This document shows positions 17,611 to 27,000 of a stretch of 64,000 nucleotides of DNA, one piece after another. The position numbers and the translations under genes are program-made. How positions within the stretch are numbered: the stretch's first letter is position 1; every line of letters begins with the position of its first letter. The notes beneath the pieces were generated by a model, which saw only the letters and a program-made list of their open reading frames with translations, did not search any database and was not told where the DNA came from. The DNA is taken from NCBI GenBank assembly GCA_035591015.1, contig JAXIUW010011119.1, positions 1 to 64,000 of the forward strand, given 5' to 3'. The DNA comes from Cephalothrix simula (taxonomy: Eukaryota > Nemertea > Palaeonemertea > Archinemertea > Cephalotrichidae).

Positions 17611-18027
17611 ATGCGTTTTAGGGTAATACTCACAATATTAATGGCTACCAGCCTAATCGCAGCCATGCCGCTTATTCTGCTGGGAAACACCACCATTGAT
17701 GGCCATTACCGGTTTGATAACTATCAAGCCATGCAGAATAAGGACATAGAACACAGCTTCTACCTTAATCCCGACGGTAGTTTTAAGCTGTGGGTAAAGT
17801 GGCTAGACTACGAGAATAGCTTGGCCACCGGTGAGTGGAGCTTCAACTCGCCAGTACTAGTGCTTGATGGTCAAATTAGCGTTAAAACTCAGCAGGGCAA
17901 CTGGGACATTCCCTTTAAGCGTCAGTTTTCAGTGCTTACTGAAGGCGATAGCACAATCCTAGAGCCGGTCAAACTTAAAAATCGCTATGGAATACTGGGC
18001 TGGCCTAATAATCTAATTCGGCACTAG
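17611..18027 (+). CDS. Secreted hypothetical protein, lipocalin-like size
   Basis: A 138-residue protein with an N-terminal signal sequence (basic MRFR, then ILTILMATSLIAAMPLILL) and no lipobox cysteine, so it is probably periplasmic or anchored by an uncleaved signal. The remainder alternates short beta-strand-like stretches (GHYRFDN, FYLNPDGSFKLWVKWLDY, GEWSF, LVLDGQISVK), resembling small lipocalin-type or META-like beta folds, but I cannot name the family. It ends one base before the convergent thyX stop. Confidence 0.6.
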   Translation: MRFRVILTILMATSLIAAMPLILLGNTTIDGHYRFDNYQAMQNKDIEHSFYLNPDGSFKLWVKWLDYENSLATGEWSFNSPVLVLDGQISVKTQQGNWDIPFKRQFSVLTEGDSTILEPVKLKNRYGILGWPNNLIRH

Positions 18028-19635
18028 CTACTGATTATCAGCTGGAAGCAGCAGGGGTTGCTGCTTTTTACGGCGTGCGCTCTCGGCATCTAAGCGTCCT
18101 AGTTTGGGGCGATTGCGATTAACAAACTTAATTAGTGTAGCCAGCTGTGGATGCACTTTTTTCACGCCAGAGAACATAAGCTGGGCAATGTGGCGATAGC
18201 GTGGGTGGCCTTGTTCTTGGCTGCGAAGCTCAATCAGCCAGCATAATGAGCGCAGGTTTACAGTCATTTGCCAGCGAATTTGGTAGGCCATCGGTATTAC
18301 GTATGATGCCTCTTTAAGATGCTGTTCTGCAATCATTTTTTGGTACATTGGCGCAACGGTCTGCATTAACTTTTGATACTGTTCTAGCAAATCAGCCTTT
18401 TCAATTTCAGGCGGAGTATAGTAGCCCAAAGATGGGGTTAGGCTCTGATAATCTTGGGTTAGGAGGCGATGCCGTTGCAGATCACGGTAAATACCGTAAT
18501 CAGCAACTATATCAAAGGTGTAGTAGGCCATTTCAAAGGCTCTAGGCAGCTTGTGGCGGCGATTGCCTCGCAGTTCGGCAATCTCTAAAAGTAGCTGTTG
18601 GCGTTGTTCAAGGCTAAGTTCTTTAACTTGCAGAGCAAGCTCTGCATAGCCTTGATTTCTGTAAGGATAAAGCAAAGCGGCTAGTATTTTTAACTCGGCT
18701 TGGGGGTCATATTCAACAAGGCTTACCGCCTCACGTGAGGCTTTGGAGGCCGCATTGACGGGCATATTAGCGTTAATCCAGTGGTTAATGCCGTGCATAA
18801 CTTGGTTTTGATAATTAGCCTGTGCCTGATAATTACGATGCGAGGGTGCCGAACGCTTAATAAAACCCGGGATAGCTTGGTTGAGATCTTTGCGTGCCGA
18901 TTGAGCTAAATCGCACAATTCGGGGTAGGCAGAATTATGGAGTTTGCCTAGTAATTGGTCAAAATAGCGACCATTGCCATAAATGCCCATGTTGGTTAGC
19001 GTAGAGGCGGGCAGTATTCCACGCACGGCATCAAAGGCCGCAGCATTGATTGATATTAAGTGTGCCTTAGTACTGATTTTAGGGTCTTTTTTGGTAGTCT
19101 TTTTAAGATGCTCACGCACTGCATTATTAAGACTGTGGTATTCATGAAATAAATGGTCATGATAAGCGCAGTATTCTTTTTTTAGGCTGGGGCTTAATGA
19201 TGTTGGAATATAATAGAGCTGACGACCATCATCAGCAAAAAAAGACACATAGCGTGTTGATTTTTCAAGATAAGAGGCTCCAATGCGTGAGTCTTGAATT
19301 TCTTTGGCGGCAATCATTGATAGCCCTTCTATAGCTAGGTGAGCTCCGCCGAGTTCACCAACGGAATCATCACCATAGCCATCTAATATCCGGGCATAAA
19401 AATCTTCGGCCTTGGTAACATCTAGCTCATCTTTGCCTGCGCTGGCTGAAATAGTCTTGCTAACTTGAGATTTATTGATAAATTCATCTTCTAATAACTC
19501 ACGCAAGCCCTTAGTTGACCGTGAGTAACGTGAAAATAAACTACCCTTAATTACCTCGGGCAAATTACTTAAAACAAAAATATTTCTATCAAGATTGCTG
19601 AAAAATCTTGACAAGTTTTTTTTATTAGACGACAT
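18028..19635 (-). CDS. thyX: FAD-dependent thymidylate synthase, double-domain ThyX
   Basis: A 535-residue protein, about twice the usual 220-250 residues of ThyX, which methylates dUMP using CH2-THF and FAD. Two ThyX-like halves are visible. The N-terminal half has GDDSVGELGGAHL, EKSTRYVSFF and RGILPASTLTNMGIYGNGR. The C-terminal half has YRDLQRHRLLTQDYQSLTP and an YVIPMAYQIRW segment. The canonical RHRxxSxNxxSxR signature is split or altered: RHR is in the C-half with Thr and Asp replacing Ser and Asn, while STRY is in the N-half. Long two-domain ThyX proteins are known in Chlamydia. No thyA is in the window. Confidence 0.82.
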   Translation of the reverse strand: MSSNKKNLSRFFSNLDRNIFVLSNLPEVIKGSLFSRYSRSTKGLRELLEDEFINKSQVSKTISASAGKDELDVTKAEDFYARILDGYGDDSVGELGGAHLAIEGLSMIAAKEIQDSRIGASYLEKSTRYVSFFADDGRQLYYIPTSLSPSLKKEYCAYHDHLFHEYHSLNNAVREHLKKTTKKDPKISTKAHLISINAAAFDAVRGILPASTLTNMGIYGNGRYFDQLLGKLHNSAYPELCDLAQSARKDLNQAIPGFIKRSAPSHRNYQAQANYQNQVMHGINHWINANMPVNAASKASREAVSLVEYDPQAELKILAALLYPYRNQGYAELALQVKELSLEQRQQLLLEIAELRGNRRHKLPRAFEMAYYTFDIVADYGIYRDLQRHRLLTQDYQSLTPSLGYYTPPEIEKADLLEQYQKLMQTVAPMYQKMIAEQHLKEASYVIPMAYQIRWQMTVNLRSLCWLIELRSQEQGHPRYRHIAQLMFSGVKKVHPQLATLIKFVNRNRPKLGRLDAESARRKKQQPLLLPADNQ

Positions 19636-19765
19636 TAAAGAGATATACCCTTTGTGGACAATTGTTTAAGATTAATGTGCTTGCTTGCGTCTTCAATCAA
19701 CAATAGAATAACACATATTAAGTTGGTGGTATTCAGAACAAACAGTAACTCTTCTACGTAACAAA

Positions 19766-20092
19766 ATGCTACAAGATAAAGGATTAGAAGACGTAATACA
19801 GTTCGAAAAGAAGGCGATGGGCTTTGTTTTGTTGGGCTTTAGCGTTTTGCTTATAATAGCCCATTTTTTAGTACCTATATTTGCGCCAGTGGCCTTAGCC
19901 ATACTTGGGCTTCTTTTTTGCTTTAACAAACAGTTAAAAGCTGGGCTAATTTTTTTAGCCATAACGGTACTAGTTTTTTTATTAAGAGGATTTATCGGCT
20001 ATGTTTTGCTTGTAACCGCTGCAGTATTATTTGCGGTAGGAGTGTTTTACATTGCCGGAGAGCACATTAAATCAAGGAATAGAGGTGCTTAA
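19766..20092 (+). CDS. Small membrane protein, function unknown
   Basis: A 108-residue protein with three to four hydrophobic helices: FVLLGFSVLLIIAHFLVPIF, PVALAILGLLFCF, AGLIFLAITVLVFLL and IGYVLLVTAAVLFAVGV. The cytoplasmic ends are short and charged. I do not recognise a family. The stop is 3 bp before the DUF3047 gene, so they are likely co-transcribed. No convincing Shine-Dalgarno precedes the ATG. Confidence 0.6.
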   Translation: MLQDKGLEDVIQFEKKAMGFVLLGFSVLLIIAHFLVPIFAPVALAILGLLFCFNKQLKAGLIFLAITVLVFLLRGFIGYVLLVTAAVLFAVGVFYIAGEHIKSRNRGA

Positions 20093-20095
20093 AAG

Positions 20096-20812
20096 ATGTT
20101 TAATTTAACGATAAAATTCAAGTTGGCATTGCTAGGTATGGCGTTGCTGGTCATAAGCTCTAATCAGTTAAGAGCTCAAGATTTTCAGAATTCCGATAAG
20201 ATGAGTTTATTAGTTTTTCAAAAAACGCATCCACCCGGCGATATTCCTGAACAAACAGACTGGACGGCACGTAAGTTTTCACCCTTTTTTGGTAGTGGAG
20301 AAGATAACTTCTTTCAATTTGTTGAAGATGACCAAAATGGCAGCTACGTTCATCTTAGAAGCGGACGCAATAATTCGCATTCGCTAGTTTATAAAAAACC
20401 CATTGATATCAGACAATGGCGCCAGCTTAATTGGCGTTGGAAGGTCTCTAAGCTACCCAAAGACGGTGATTTACGCAATCCATCTGCAGATGATCAGGCC
20501 GCAGCACTATGCATTATTGCTGATGAAAATAGCCTTAGTTATAAGTCATTATGCTATGTTTGGGAAAACGAGCGTATGCAGAGCTATTTGACTAGTCCAC
20601 GGCGCAGTTTATCTAAGTATATAGTGTTGCGTAATGGCAATGATGACAGGCTGAATACTTGGTATGCAGAGCAGCGCGATGTGCTAAAAGATTATCGTCG
20701 TTTCTTTGGCGATGATATTCCAGAAACAGTTAGAATGGGAGTGATGGTCGATTCTGACGATACCCAAACCAGTGCCGAAAGTTTTTTCAAAGACATAGCC
20801 TTTTCTGAATAA
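20096..20812 (+). CDS. DUF3047-family secreted protein
   Basis: A 238-residue protein with a signal peptide (IKFKLALLGMALLVISSNQLRAQ, cleavage after about residue 28). The mature part matches the DUF3047 pattern: INxRQWxxLNWRWKVSKLP, then DDQAAALCII, a Y-W pair in SLCYVWENE, WYAEQRDVLKDYRRFFGDD, and the C-terminal VMVDSDDTQTSAESFFKDIAF. The fold is probably a beta sandwich related to carbohydrate-binding modules, but the role is unknown. It follows a small membrane protein by 3 bp and precedes mgtE by about 70 bp. Confidence 0.75.
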   Translation: MFNLTIKFKLALLGMALLVISSNQLRAQDFQNSDKMSLLVFQKTHPPGDIPEQTDWTARKFSPFFGSGEDNFFQFVEDDQNGSYVHLRSGRNNSHSLVYKKPIDIRQWRQLNWRWKVSKLPKDGDLRNPSADDQAAALCIIADENSLSYKSLCYVWENERMQSYLTSPRRSLSKYIVLRNGNDDRLNTWYAEQRDVLKDYRRFFGDDIPETVRMGVMVDSDDTQTSAESFFKDIAFSE

Positions 20813-20883
20813 GCTTTTATTAAAGGCGAGTTACATGGGATGGGGTATTTCTATTAACGCAGTAATTTACGCATGTGTGCTGA

Positions 20884-22224
20884 ATGGCCAAGAAACTGCA
20901 CAAAACGATAGAGAAACTACTGCGTGCAGACCCCAACCACAAACGTCTAGCCGAAATACTTCACGACACCCCACCGCTTGAGCTGGCAGCCTGTTTTCGC
21001 CAGTTAAACCTTGAAGATCAGCATCTTATTTTTGAGCGACTAACTCATGATGAGCTAGCCGACACCGTTGTTCATATTGACAAAGAAATACTTAGGCATT
21101 TGATTAATGAGGTTGATCTCAGGCTACTTGCTCAGGTAGTTGGTCATCTTGATGTAGATGATGCGGCCGATATTGTGCCGTTGTTAGAAGCAGAACGCTT
21201 TAATGAGTTGCTAGACATTTTACCTAATGAAAGCAGCAACATGCTTATCTATCTGCTAAGCTACCCCATTGATAGTGCTGGCCGAATGATGAACCCCGTT
21301 GTGGCGTGGCTAGAAAAGGGCAAGGCCGTCTCTGATGCGGTTAAGGTTATCAATCGGTTTGTGGGTGATTATGATGAGCAAATTATTTACAATCTGTTTG
21401 TTGTTGATGATAAAAATGTTTTAGTAGGGCAGGTTCCACTGTGGAAAATAGCCACTGCGGCACGTAAAGAGCCTATTGAAAACCTTATTGATGAGGCACC
21501 CGCAGTTGTAGCTGACCAAGATCAAGAGCTAGTTTCAAGGATAATGGTAGAGCGTGATTTAGCCAGCATAGCGGTGGTTGATAACGAGGGGCATCTGCTG
21601 GGGCGCATCACCCATGACGTTATGGTTGATGTGCTTAATAAGGAGCATGAAGAAGACATTGGCAACATCGGCGGTACTGGTGGTGAGTCAGTCAATGAGC
21701 GCTCAGTTATGTTTGCGGTGCGCTCACGTTTGCCGTGGTTGTCAGTAGCTTTGTTTGGAGAACTGGCCGTTGCCGCTTACATGGCTAATAAGATTGCCTT
21801 ATTAGAAAGTTTTCCAGAATTAACTTTTTTTGTGCCTTTAATTATGGGCATTGGTGGTATGTCAGCTATTCAGTCATCAACGTTGGTTATCCGTGGTTTT
21901 TCTATGGGCAAAATCAATTTTTATGACTTTTTGCCACGCCTCTGGCGTGAGGTAGCAATATCATTGTGGATGGGTTTAGGGCTGGCAGTTTTACTGTTTC
22001 CGGTAAGTCTATTTATCACCACCTCTATGGAAATATCTTTTTTATTAAGTTTGTCAACAATAATCTGTGTTATGATGGCCACTTTGGTGGGAGTGATAAC
22101 GCCCTTTATTCTGTATTTTGTAAAGATAGATCAGGCCATGGCCACCGGTCCGTTTATTACCACCTTGAATGATTTACTGGGCATCGCTATTTACTTATTT
22201 ATTGCATTAACTTTTCTGCTTTAA
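20884..22224 (+). CDS. mgtE: Magnesium transporter MgtE
   Basis: A 446-residue Mg2+ channel/transporter. An N-terminal helical domain (about residues 20-125, EILHDTPPLELAACFRQL onward) and a CBS pair (about 135-260, NLFVVDDKNVLVGQVPL and IAVVDNEGHLLGRIT) form the cytoplasmic Mg2+ sensor. Five transmembrane helices follow, with PLIMGIGGMSAIQSSTLVIRG at the pore. No Shine-Dalgarno is seen at the ATG. A separate 48-codon ORF starting at 20835 overlaps this start in another frame. The galU gene follows 18 bp later. Confidence 0.93.
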   Translation: MAKKLHKTIEKLLRADPNHKRLAEILHDTPPLELAACFRQLNLEDQHLIFERLTHDELADTVVHIDKEILRHLINEVDLRLLAQVVGHLDVDDAADIVPLLEAERFNELLDILPNESSNMLIYLLSYPIDSAGRMMNPVVAWLEKGKAVSDAVKVINRFVGDYDEQIIYNLFVVDDKNVLVGQVPLWKIATAARKEPIENLIDEAPAVVADQDQELVSRIMVERDLASIAVVDNEGHLLGRITHDVMVDVLNKEHEEDIGNIGGTGGESVNERSVMFAVRSRLPWLSVALFGELAVAAYMANKIALLESFPELTFFVPLIMGIGGMSAIQSSTLVIRGFSMGKINFYDFLPRLWREVAISLWMGLGLAVLLFPVSLFITTSMEISFLLSLSTIICVMMATLVGVITPFILYFVKIDQAMATGPFITTLNDLLGIAIYLFIALTFLL

Positions 22225-22242
22225 TCATAACACTTTAAGCCT

Positions 22243-23094
22243 ATGAAGGGAGTAATTATTGCTGCCGGTTATGGCACAAGATTTTTGCCAGCCACCAAAA
22301 CTGTTCCGAAAGAAATGTTTCCGCTGATTAATCGTCCGGCGATTGATTTTATAGTTGAAGAACTAGAGGCAGCGCAGGTAACCGAGCTATTAATTATATC
22401 TTCACGCCGTAAGAAGGGGCTTGATGACTACTTTGACCGTGAAGTTGAATTAGAATATTCACTACAAGATTCACCGACCAAAATTCAAAAAATAGCTCCA
22501 GTGCAGGGTATGGATGTTTACATGACACGCCAACTGCGGATGGCGGGCACTGCCGATGCTTTGATGTCGGTAGAGGGCTTTGTAGGTGATAATCCCTTTT
22601 TGGTGGCCTATCCGGATGATATTATCATCGGCGATAGCTCACTTAGCAAAGATATGATTAGCCTCTACAAAAAAACGGGGGCTATGGTGCTTGGTGCGCA
22701 AGAGATTCCCGATGGTGACATATCACGCTATGGAGTGATTGATTGTAGCACTAAAAATGGTGTTACCTATGCTCATGGTCTAATAGAAAAGCCGCCACAA
22801 GGCACTGAGCCTAGTCGTATGGTAAGTTTTGGACGCTATTTATATACTCCAGATATTTACCCCATTTTGAAGCGTCGCAAGGCTGCCTTTAGTGGCTCTG
22901 GCGAGTTTGTTCAAACCGAGGCCATCAATGAGCTTTGCGAACAGGGCAAGGTTGTTGTACACAACTTTAAGGGTAGAATATCAGATGTAGGCAGTCCCGA
23001 AGGCTACATTAAGGCGATGCTTGACTATGCCCTCTCTAAAGAAGAATTTGCCGCTTCAACCCGTGAGTACATGCGCAAACTGCTGTCTGAATAG
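22243..23094 (+). CDS. galU: UTP-glucose-1-phosphate uridylyltransferase
   Basis: A 283-residue GalU, making UDP-glucose from UTP and glucose-1-phosphate for LPS, glycans and exopolysaccharide. The nucleotide-binding loop AAGYGTRFLPATKTVPKEMFP, the RPAIDFIVEE segment and the VAYPDDII metal site are intact, as is LIEKPPQGTEPSRMVSFGRYL. Length is typical for bacterial GalU. It is likely co-transcribed with mgtE. Confidence 0.95.
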   Translation: MKGVIIAAGYGTRFLPATKTVPKEMFPLINRPAIDFIVEELEAAQVTELLIISSRRKKGLDDYFDREVELEYSLQDSPTKIQKIAPVQGMDVYMTRQLRMAGTADALMSVEGFVGDNPFLVAYPDDIIIGDSSLSKDMISLYKKTGAMVLGAQEIPDGDISRYGVIDCSTKNGVTYAHGLIEKPPQGTEPSRMVSFGRYLYTPDIYPILKRRKAAFSGSGEFVQTEAINELCEQGKVVVHNFKGRISDVGSPEGYIKAMLDYALSKEEFAASTREYMRKLLSE

Positions 23095-23220
23095 GGCGGC
23101 CTTGCAGAATAATTCGCATCGTGAAGATGGCTAGGCCATGGTCTATGTTATCTCTTAGGATGTAGATCGGGATGCAGTTTAGGATTTAGTTCGGATTAAG
23201 ATATAGTTCGGAATGTAATT

Positions 23221-23280
23221 TGTCATATAGTATGTCATATAATATGTAGTGTAGTCTGTAGTGTAGTCTGTAGTGTAGCT
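23221..23280. repeat. 12-bp tandem repeat, five copies
   Basis: TGTCATATAGTA, TGTCATATAATA, TGTAGTGTAGTC (twice) and TGTAGTGTAGCT are in perfect 12-bp register. They lie in the galU-tRNA spacer (23095-23524), which holds no visible gene and whose remaining part looks like older, more degenerate copies. Confidence 0.85.
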
Positions 23281-23524
23281 CTAAGTAAATAATGAGCAAC
23301 GCCAGCAGCCGCTAGTGGAAACCATCAATAGCATGAGTGTCTTGAGACAATGATATAAAAAACTTGAGTGCGACTGGAGAGTATTGCCGAGTTTGCAGTC
23401 TACTATTTTGATGATTACAGTCGTATTAATGCGTCAGATCTAGCTACGCAAGGGCAGGTACTAAAAATAGCTTAGGGGAGTACTGATCTGTGGGGATGAG
23501 AGCAATACATACGGCGTCAGCTTA

Positions 23525-23608
23525 TGCCCAAGAGAAGACTCGAACTTCCACAAGATCTCTCTCACATGAACCTGAATCATGCGCGTCTACCAATTCCGCC
23601 ACTTGGGC
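23525..23608 (-). tRNA. tRNA-Leu(CAG)
   Basis: Minus-strand cloverleaf: acceptor GCCCAAG (plus 23602-23608) pairs with CTTGGGC, D-arm GCGGAATTGGTAGACGC, anticodon stem CATGA/TCATG around loop TTCAGGT (anticodon CAG), a long class II variable arm, and T-loop AGTTCGAGTCT. The discriminator is A and the next bases are TAAG, so CCA is not encoded and must be added by the cca product. It stands alone, not in a tRNA cluster. Confidence 0.95.
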
Positions 23609-23816
23609 ATGTTTGCTGTTTATTGTACAAATAGCCTAGTGCAAATTCAAGTTAATAACAATTTTGGCTTTGTTATTGTATAGAATACACTAGATGAGTT
23701 GGGTTGTCCGTTAATTTAGATTTAAGATGCTCACCACAACTACTCTTAAATATGAACGCTGGATGTACCACACTATCAGAAGCCCAATATAATAGCCCAA
23801 TAAATAACCTAATATA

Positions 23817-24068
23817 ATGCTGAGCTTTCTTTCTGAAACATGGTTTTTATGGTTGACATTGAGTGCGCTGTGCATTGCTGGCGTTATCTACCTGCGTAAA
23901 ACCACAGACAAAGACGTAATGCAGTCTACCTCTGCTGAGGTATTTTCTATTACCGTGGTTATGTTTGACCATCGGCGTGGAGAAGGTGATATTTTTTACG
24001 GCTACTTGGCAGCAACAATCTTTTTCAATATGTTTTTAGCCGGTTTTATTCGCTGGCTGTTTCCCTAA
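23817..24068 (+). CDS. Small two-helix membrane protein
   Basis: An 83-residue protein with hydrophobic helices at both ends (WFLWLTLSALCIAGVIYL and YLAATIFFNMFLAGFIRWLF) and a charged middle, KTTDKDVMQSTSAEVFSITVVMFDHRRGEGD. No family recognised. It stands alone between tRNA-Leu and the convergent large STAND gene. The start has no clear ribosome binding site. Confidence 0.5.
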   Translation: MLSFLSETWFLWLTLSALCIAGVIYLRKTTDKDVMQSTSAEVFSITVVMFDHRRGEGDIFYGYLAATIFFNMFLAGFIRWLFP

Positions 24069-24092
24069 GAAGCTATGGCTTTGAATAATCTA

Positions 24093-27000
24093 CTAGGCGG
24101 TAGTGTTGGCTAATTGCTCTTTTAGTTCTAAACTTAGCCGGTAATAATTTGTTGAGCGTTCCTTTTCTCCAAGCTGAAAATAAGCTACTCCCATGCGGTC
24201 ATAAACGTCTTGCAGTTTTTCTAAGCTGGCATTGATGAGAACATTTTTTTTAAGCATCTCTAAGCTCTGAATGGCAACCGCATACTCGCCAAGTGACTCA
24301 AAACTAGTAGTTATTTTTTCAAGCAAGTCTTCTTCTTGATCTAAAAGACGCTGGCAGCCACAGCTATTTATGGCCTGCTCTAGGCATTGCAATGCGGTTT
24401 GGGGCTGCTGAACGGCTAAGCTCATGCGTGCTATATTAAGCTGAGCCGTATAGATGAGTTTATGCTCACGATGATGCTTGCTGATTAGCCTGTTAAGGGC
24501 AAGATTACTTAATTTAAGAGCCTCATTATAGCGACCCGCATGCGCAATCAGTTCTGCTTGAGCCAGCGTAAGTTTAGCCTCTAACAAAGATTTTCCACGA
24601 ACATTATCAAGGCTTTCGCTGAGCAAGGCATGCGCCTTATCAACTATTTCTGTTTGTTTAAGTGCCGTTTGGGCAATGGCAATGCTAGCGTCAACTTCTT
24701 GGTGGTCAAGGCCAAACTCTATGGCTAATTTGCGAGCAGAATAAAGCATATTTAGTGCTGCCTCAGGTTGTAAGTCAGTTTGTAGGCAGCCCAATTCAAG
24801 ATAGCTTAGGCATAGGCTTTCCCAATCCGAATCATCGCTCAGCAGCTCTAGATTGTCTTTAAGGAGATTGTATGAGTAATTACGCGCCCCCAAGTTATGC
24901 CACAGTCTTGACAGAGTAATATTGGCATTAGTTAAAGCCTTGGTCTGCCCAAGTTTATTGGCAGCAATTAGGGCATAGCGAGCTATGGTATAGCGTAAAG
25001 AATCTAATCCGGGTAATTCAATCACAAAGCGCAAAGCACGCTGAATGTGTAAAATATCAGCCCATAGTTCTTGCTCTGCCAACAGTATAATCAGTTCGCT
25101 GATATTAACTTGCTCAGAGCAGAAATCATGAAAATGATTGGCTGCCTTGCGTTGCTCATCGGTGAGCGAGCTACCATCACCAGTCATAAGCACTGCATAA
25201 AGCGGCGGATTAGTTAGTGCAGCAGTGTTTTCAGCAATATAGCTTAGATAAACTCTAAGCAGTGCGGGAAGAGCCTGCTTGATGTCTAGTTCATTGATGT
25301 TATTCTCAAAAAGAATGTCTGAAACTCGTGCTGGTACCTGATAAAAGCTCCCACCACGATAGCTGTTCAGCAGTCCGTAACCTTCTAGGGTTCGCAGTGC
25401 ATTGTCAAACTCTGGCCGGCCGATGTTTAGTGCGCTAGACAGGTTCTCTCTGGCTAAGAAAGCGGTAAATAATCCTGCCATTTTAAGCACTTTACTAGCG
25501 TGGCCATCTAGCATGCTGAGTAACTGCTCAACAGCAGCCTTGAATAAATCTCCAGATTGGGCACTGCTTAAGGCATGTGTTGCAAAGAGCTTATGCACAG
25601 TATCTATGGGTAAGTTACTCAAGATACGGCATAATTGAACATCTCCACAGAGCAGACTATGCAAAGTCTTAGATTGTTGGCGCAAAAGGGGCATTTTCTG
25701 TAGTTGATGCTTTAAGACATATTCAAAGTCATCATTATTCAAGGGTCTCAGATGAATATTTCGCCCTTGAGCAGCTTCACCATTGCGCACCAGCCACAGC
25801 AATTTTGAGTTGGTCTGCACTTCATTTTTCAGCAAGTGTGCGCAAAAATCGTTGGCTGCGCCTGAGCTAAAGCCGTCTAATATAAGTAGAATTTTGTTTT
25901 TGGCCAGCCAGTCGGCAATTTGTTCATCCAGTTGCGTTAAGTTTTTGATGTCTTTTACGCCAGCCCATATTCTTAGGGCAATATTCCAATATAAGTGCTG
26001 ATTTAAGTTTTTTACGCCGTCTAAGTCTGCGCTTAAAGAGCCATCTTCAGGCCAATCATCACAGGCAAAGCTGTTTTTATCAATATACATAACGTTGGTG
26101 AAGCGCCGCCGCATACGGCTGGCTATATCAAGTGCTAACACAGATTTGCCGCTTCCCGAATGGCCGCTAACAAACATAACTGGTGGCGATTTGCTAGAAT
26201 CTATCCATCTGATAATGTCAGCTTCGGCTTGATGGCAGTTCAAGACCGTTGCATCGGGCATAAGATTAGCGGGGGCATTCAGCAGGCTACGTTTATTATC
26301 GGCAGCAAGATGCAGGGGTGCTGATTGCAACTGATTAGACTGAGCTAAACGAAAAAAGAACCACTCCCAGTTATGCGGATGACGATGCGCTAAATAGGTT
26401 ATTGACGCCAAATGACTGCTTAATACACCCTTACCCTCGGCAAGGCTTCGTGAAAAGATGCGGCAATAATCATGAATAGCGGGGCCATCGTTATAAGAAC
26501 AGATCTGCACAACCGCCGGTAGTCCGCTCCGTGACAGCTTCAACAGGGCGTTGCTGTAGTTGATGACAGACTGTGAGTCATTAAGAATTAAGCACTGTAA
26601 TCCCTGATCAACTAGATCGTGAAGAACCGCACCGAGGTCTGTGTAGCCAATGCGCTGGGGTTGGCCTTGAGAGTCTTCAAGCACTAGGCTTTCTGGTGTT
26701 GAAAATCCAGAGAAATAAAGTACTGATGGGCTTAGCAAATCGCCAAGATCAGCTTGCTGTGCATGGTTAAGGTCTTGAATGGTATAAGCTGAACCTGAGC
26801 GTGGGCGATTAATAAAGTGCTCGCCAAGCTGCTGGTAACCAAGGTCTTTATATTGCAGAGGATTACTGAAAATAGGCTTAGAACTCAGCGTACTCATTGG
26901 CACATGCGATTCGCGCACAAAACGACTTGAAGCAGGCTTTTCAACCCTAGTTAAGCGCACTATGCCGGGTGCTAGAGCTAGCCAGTGTTGGCCGTCATTG

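Noticed and set aside
19693-19962. 89-codon minus-strand ORF
   Set aside because: It is antisense to the small membrane protein at 19766-20092, whose hydrophobic helices and 3-bp spacing to the next gene support the plus strand.
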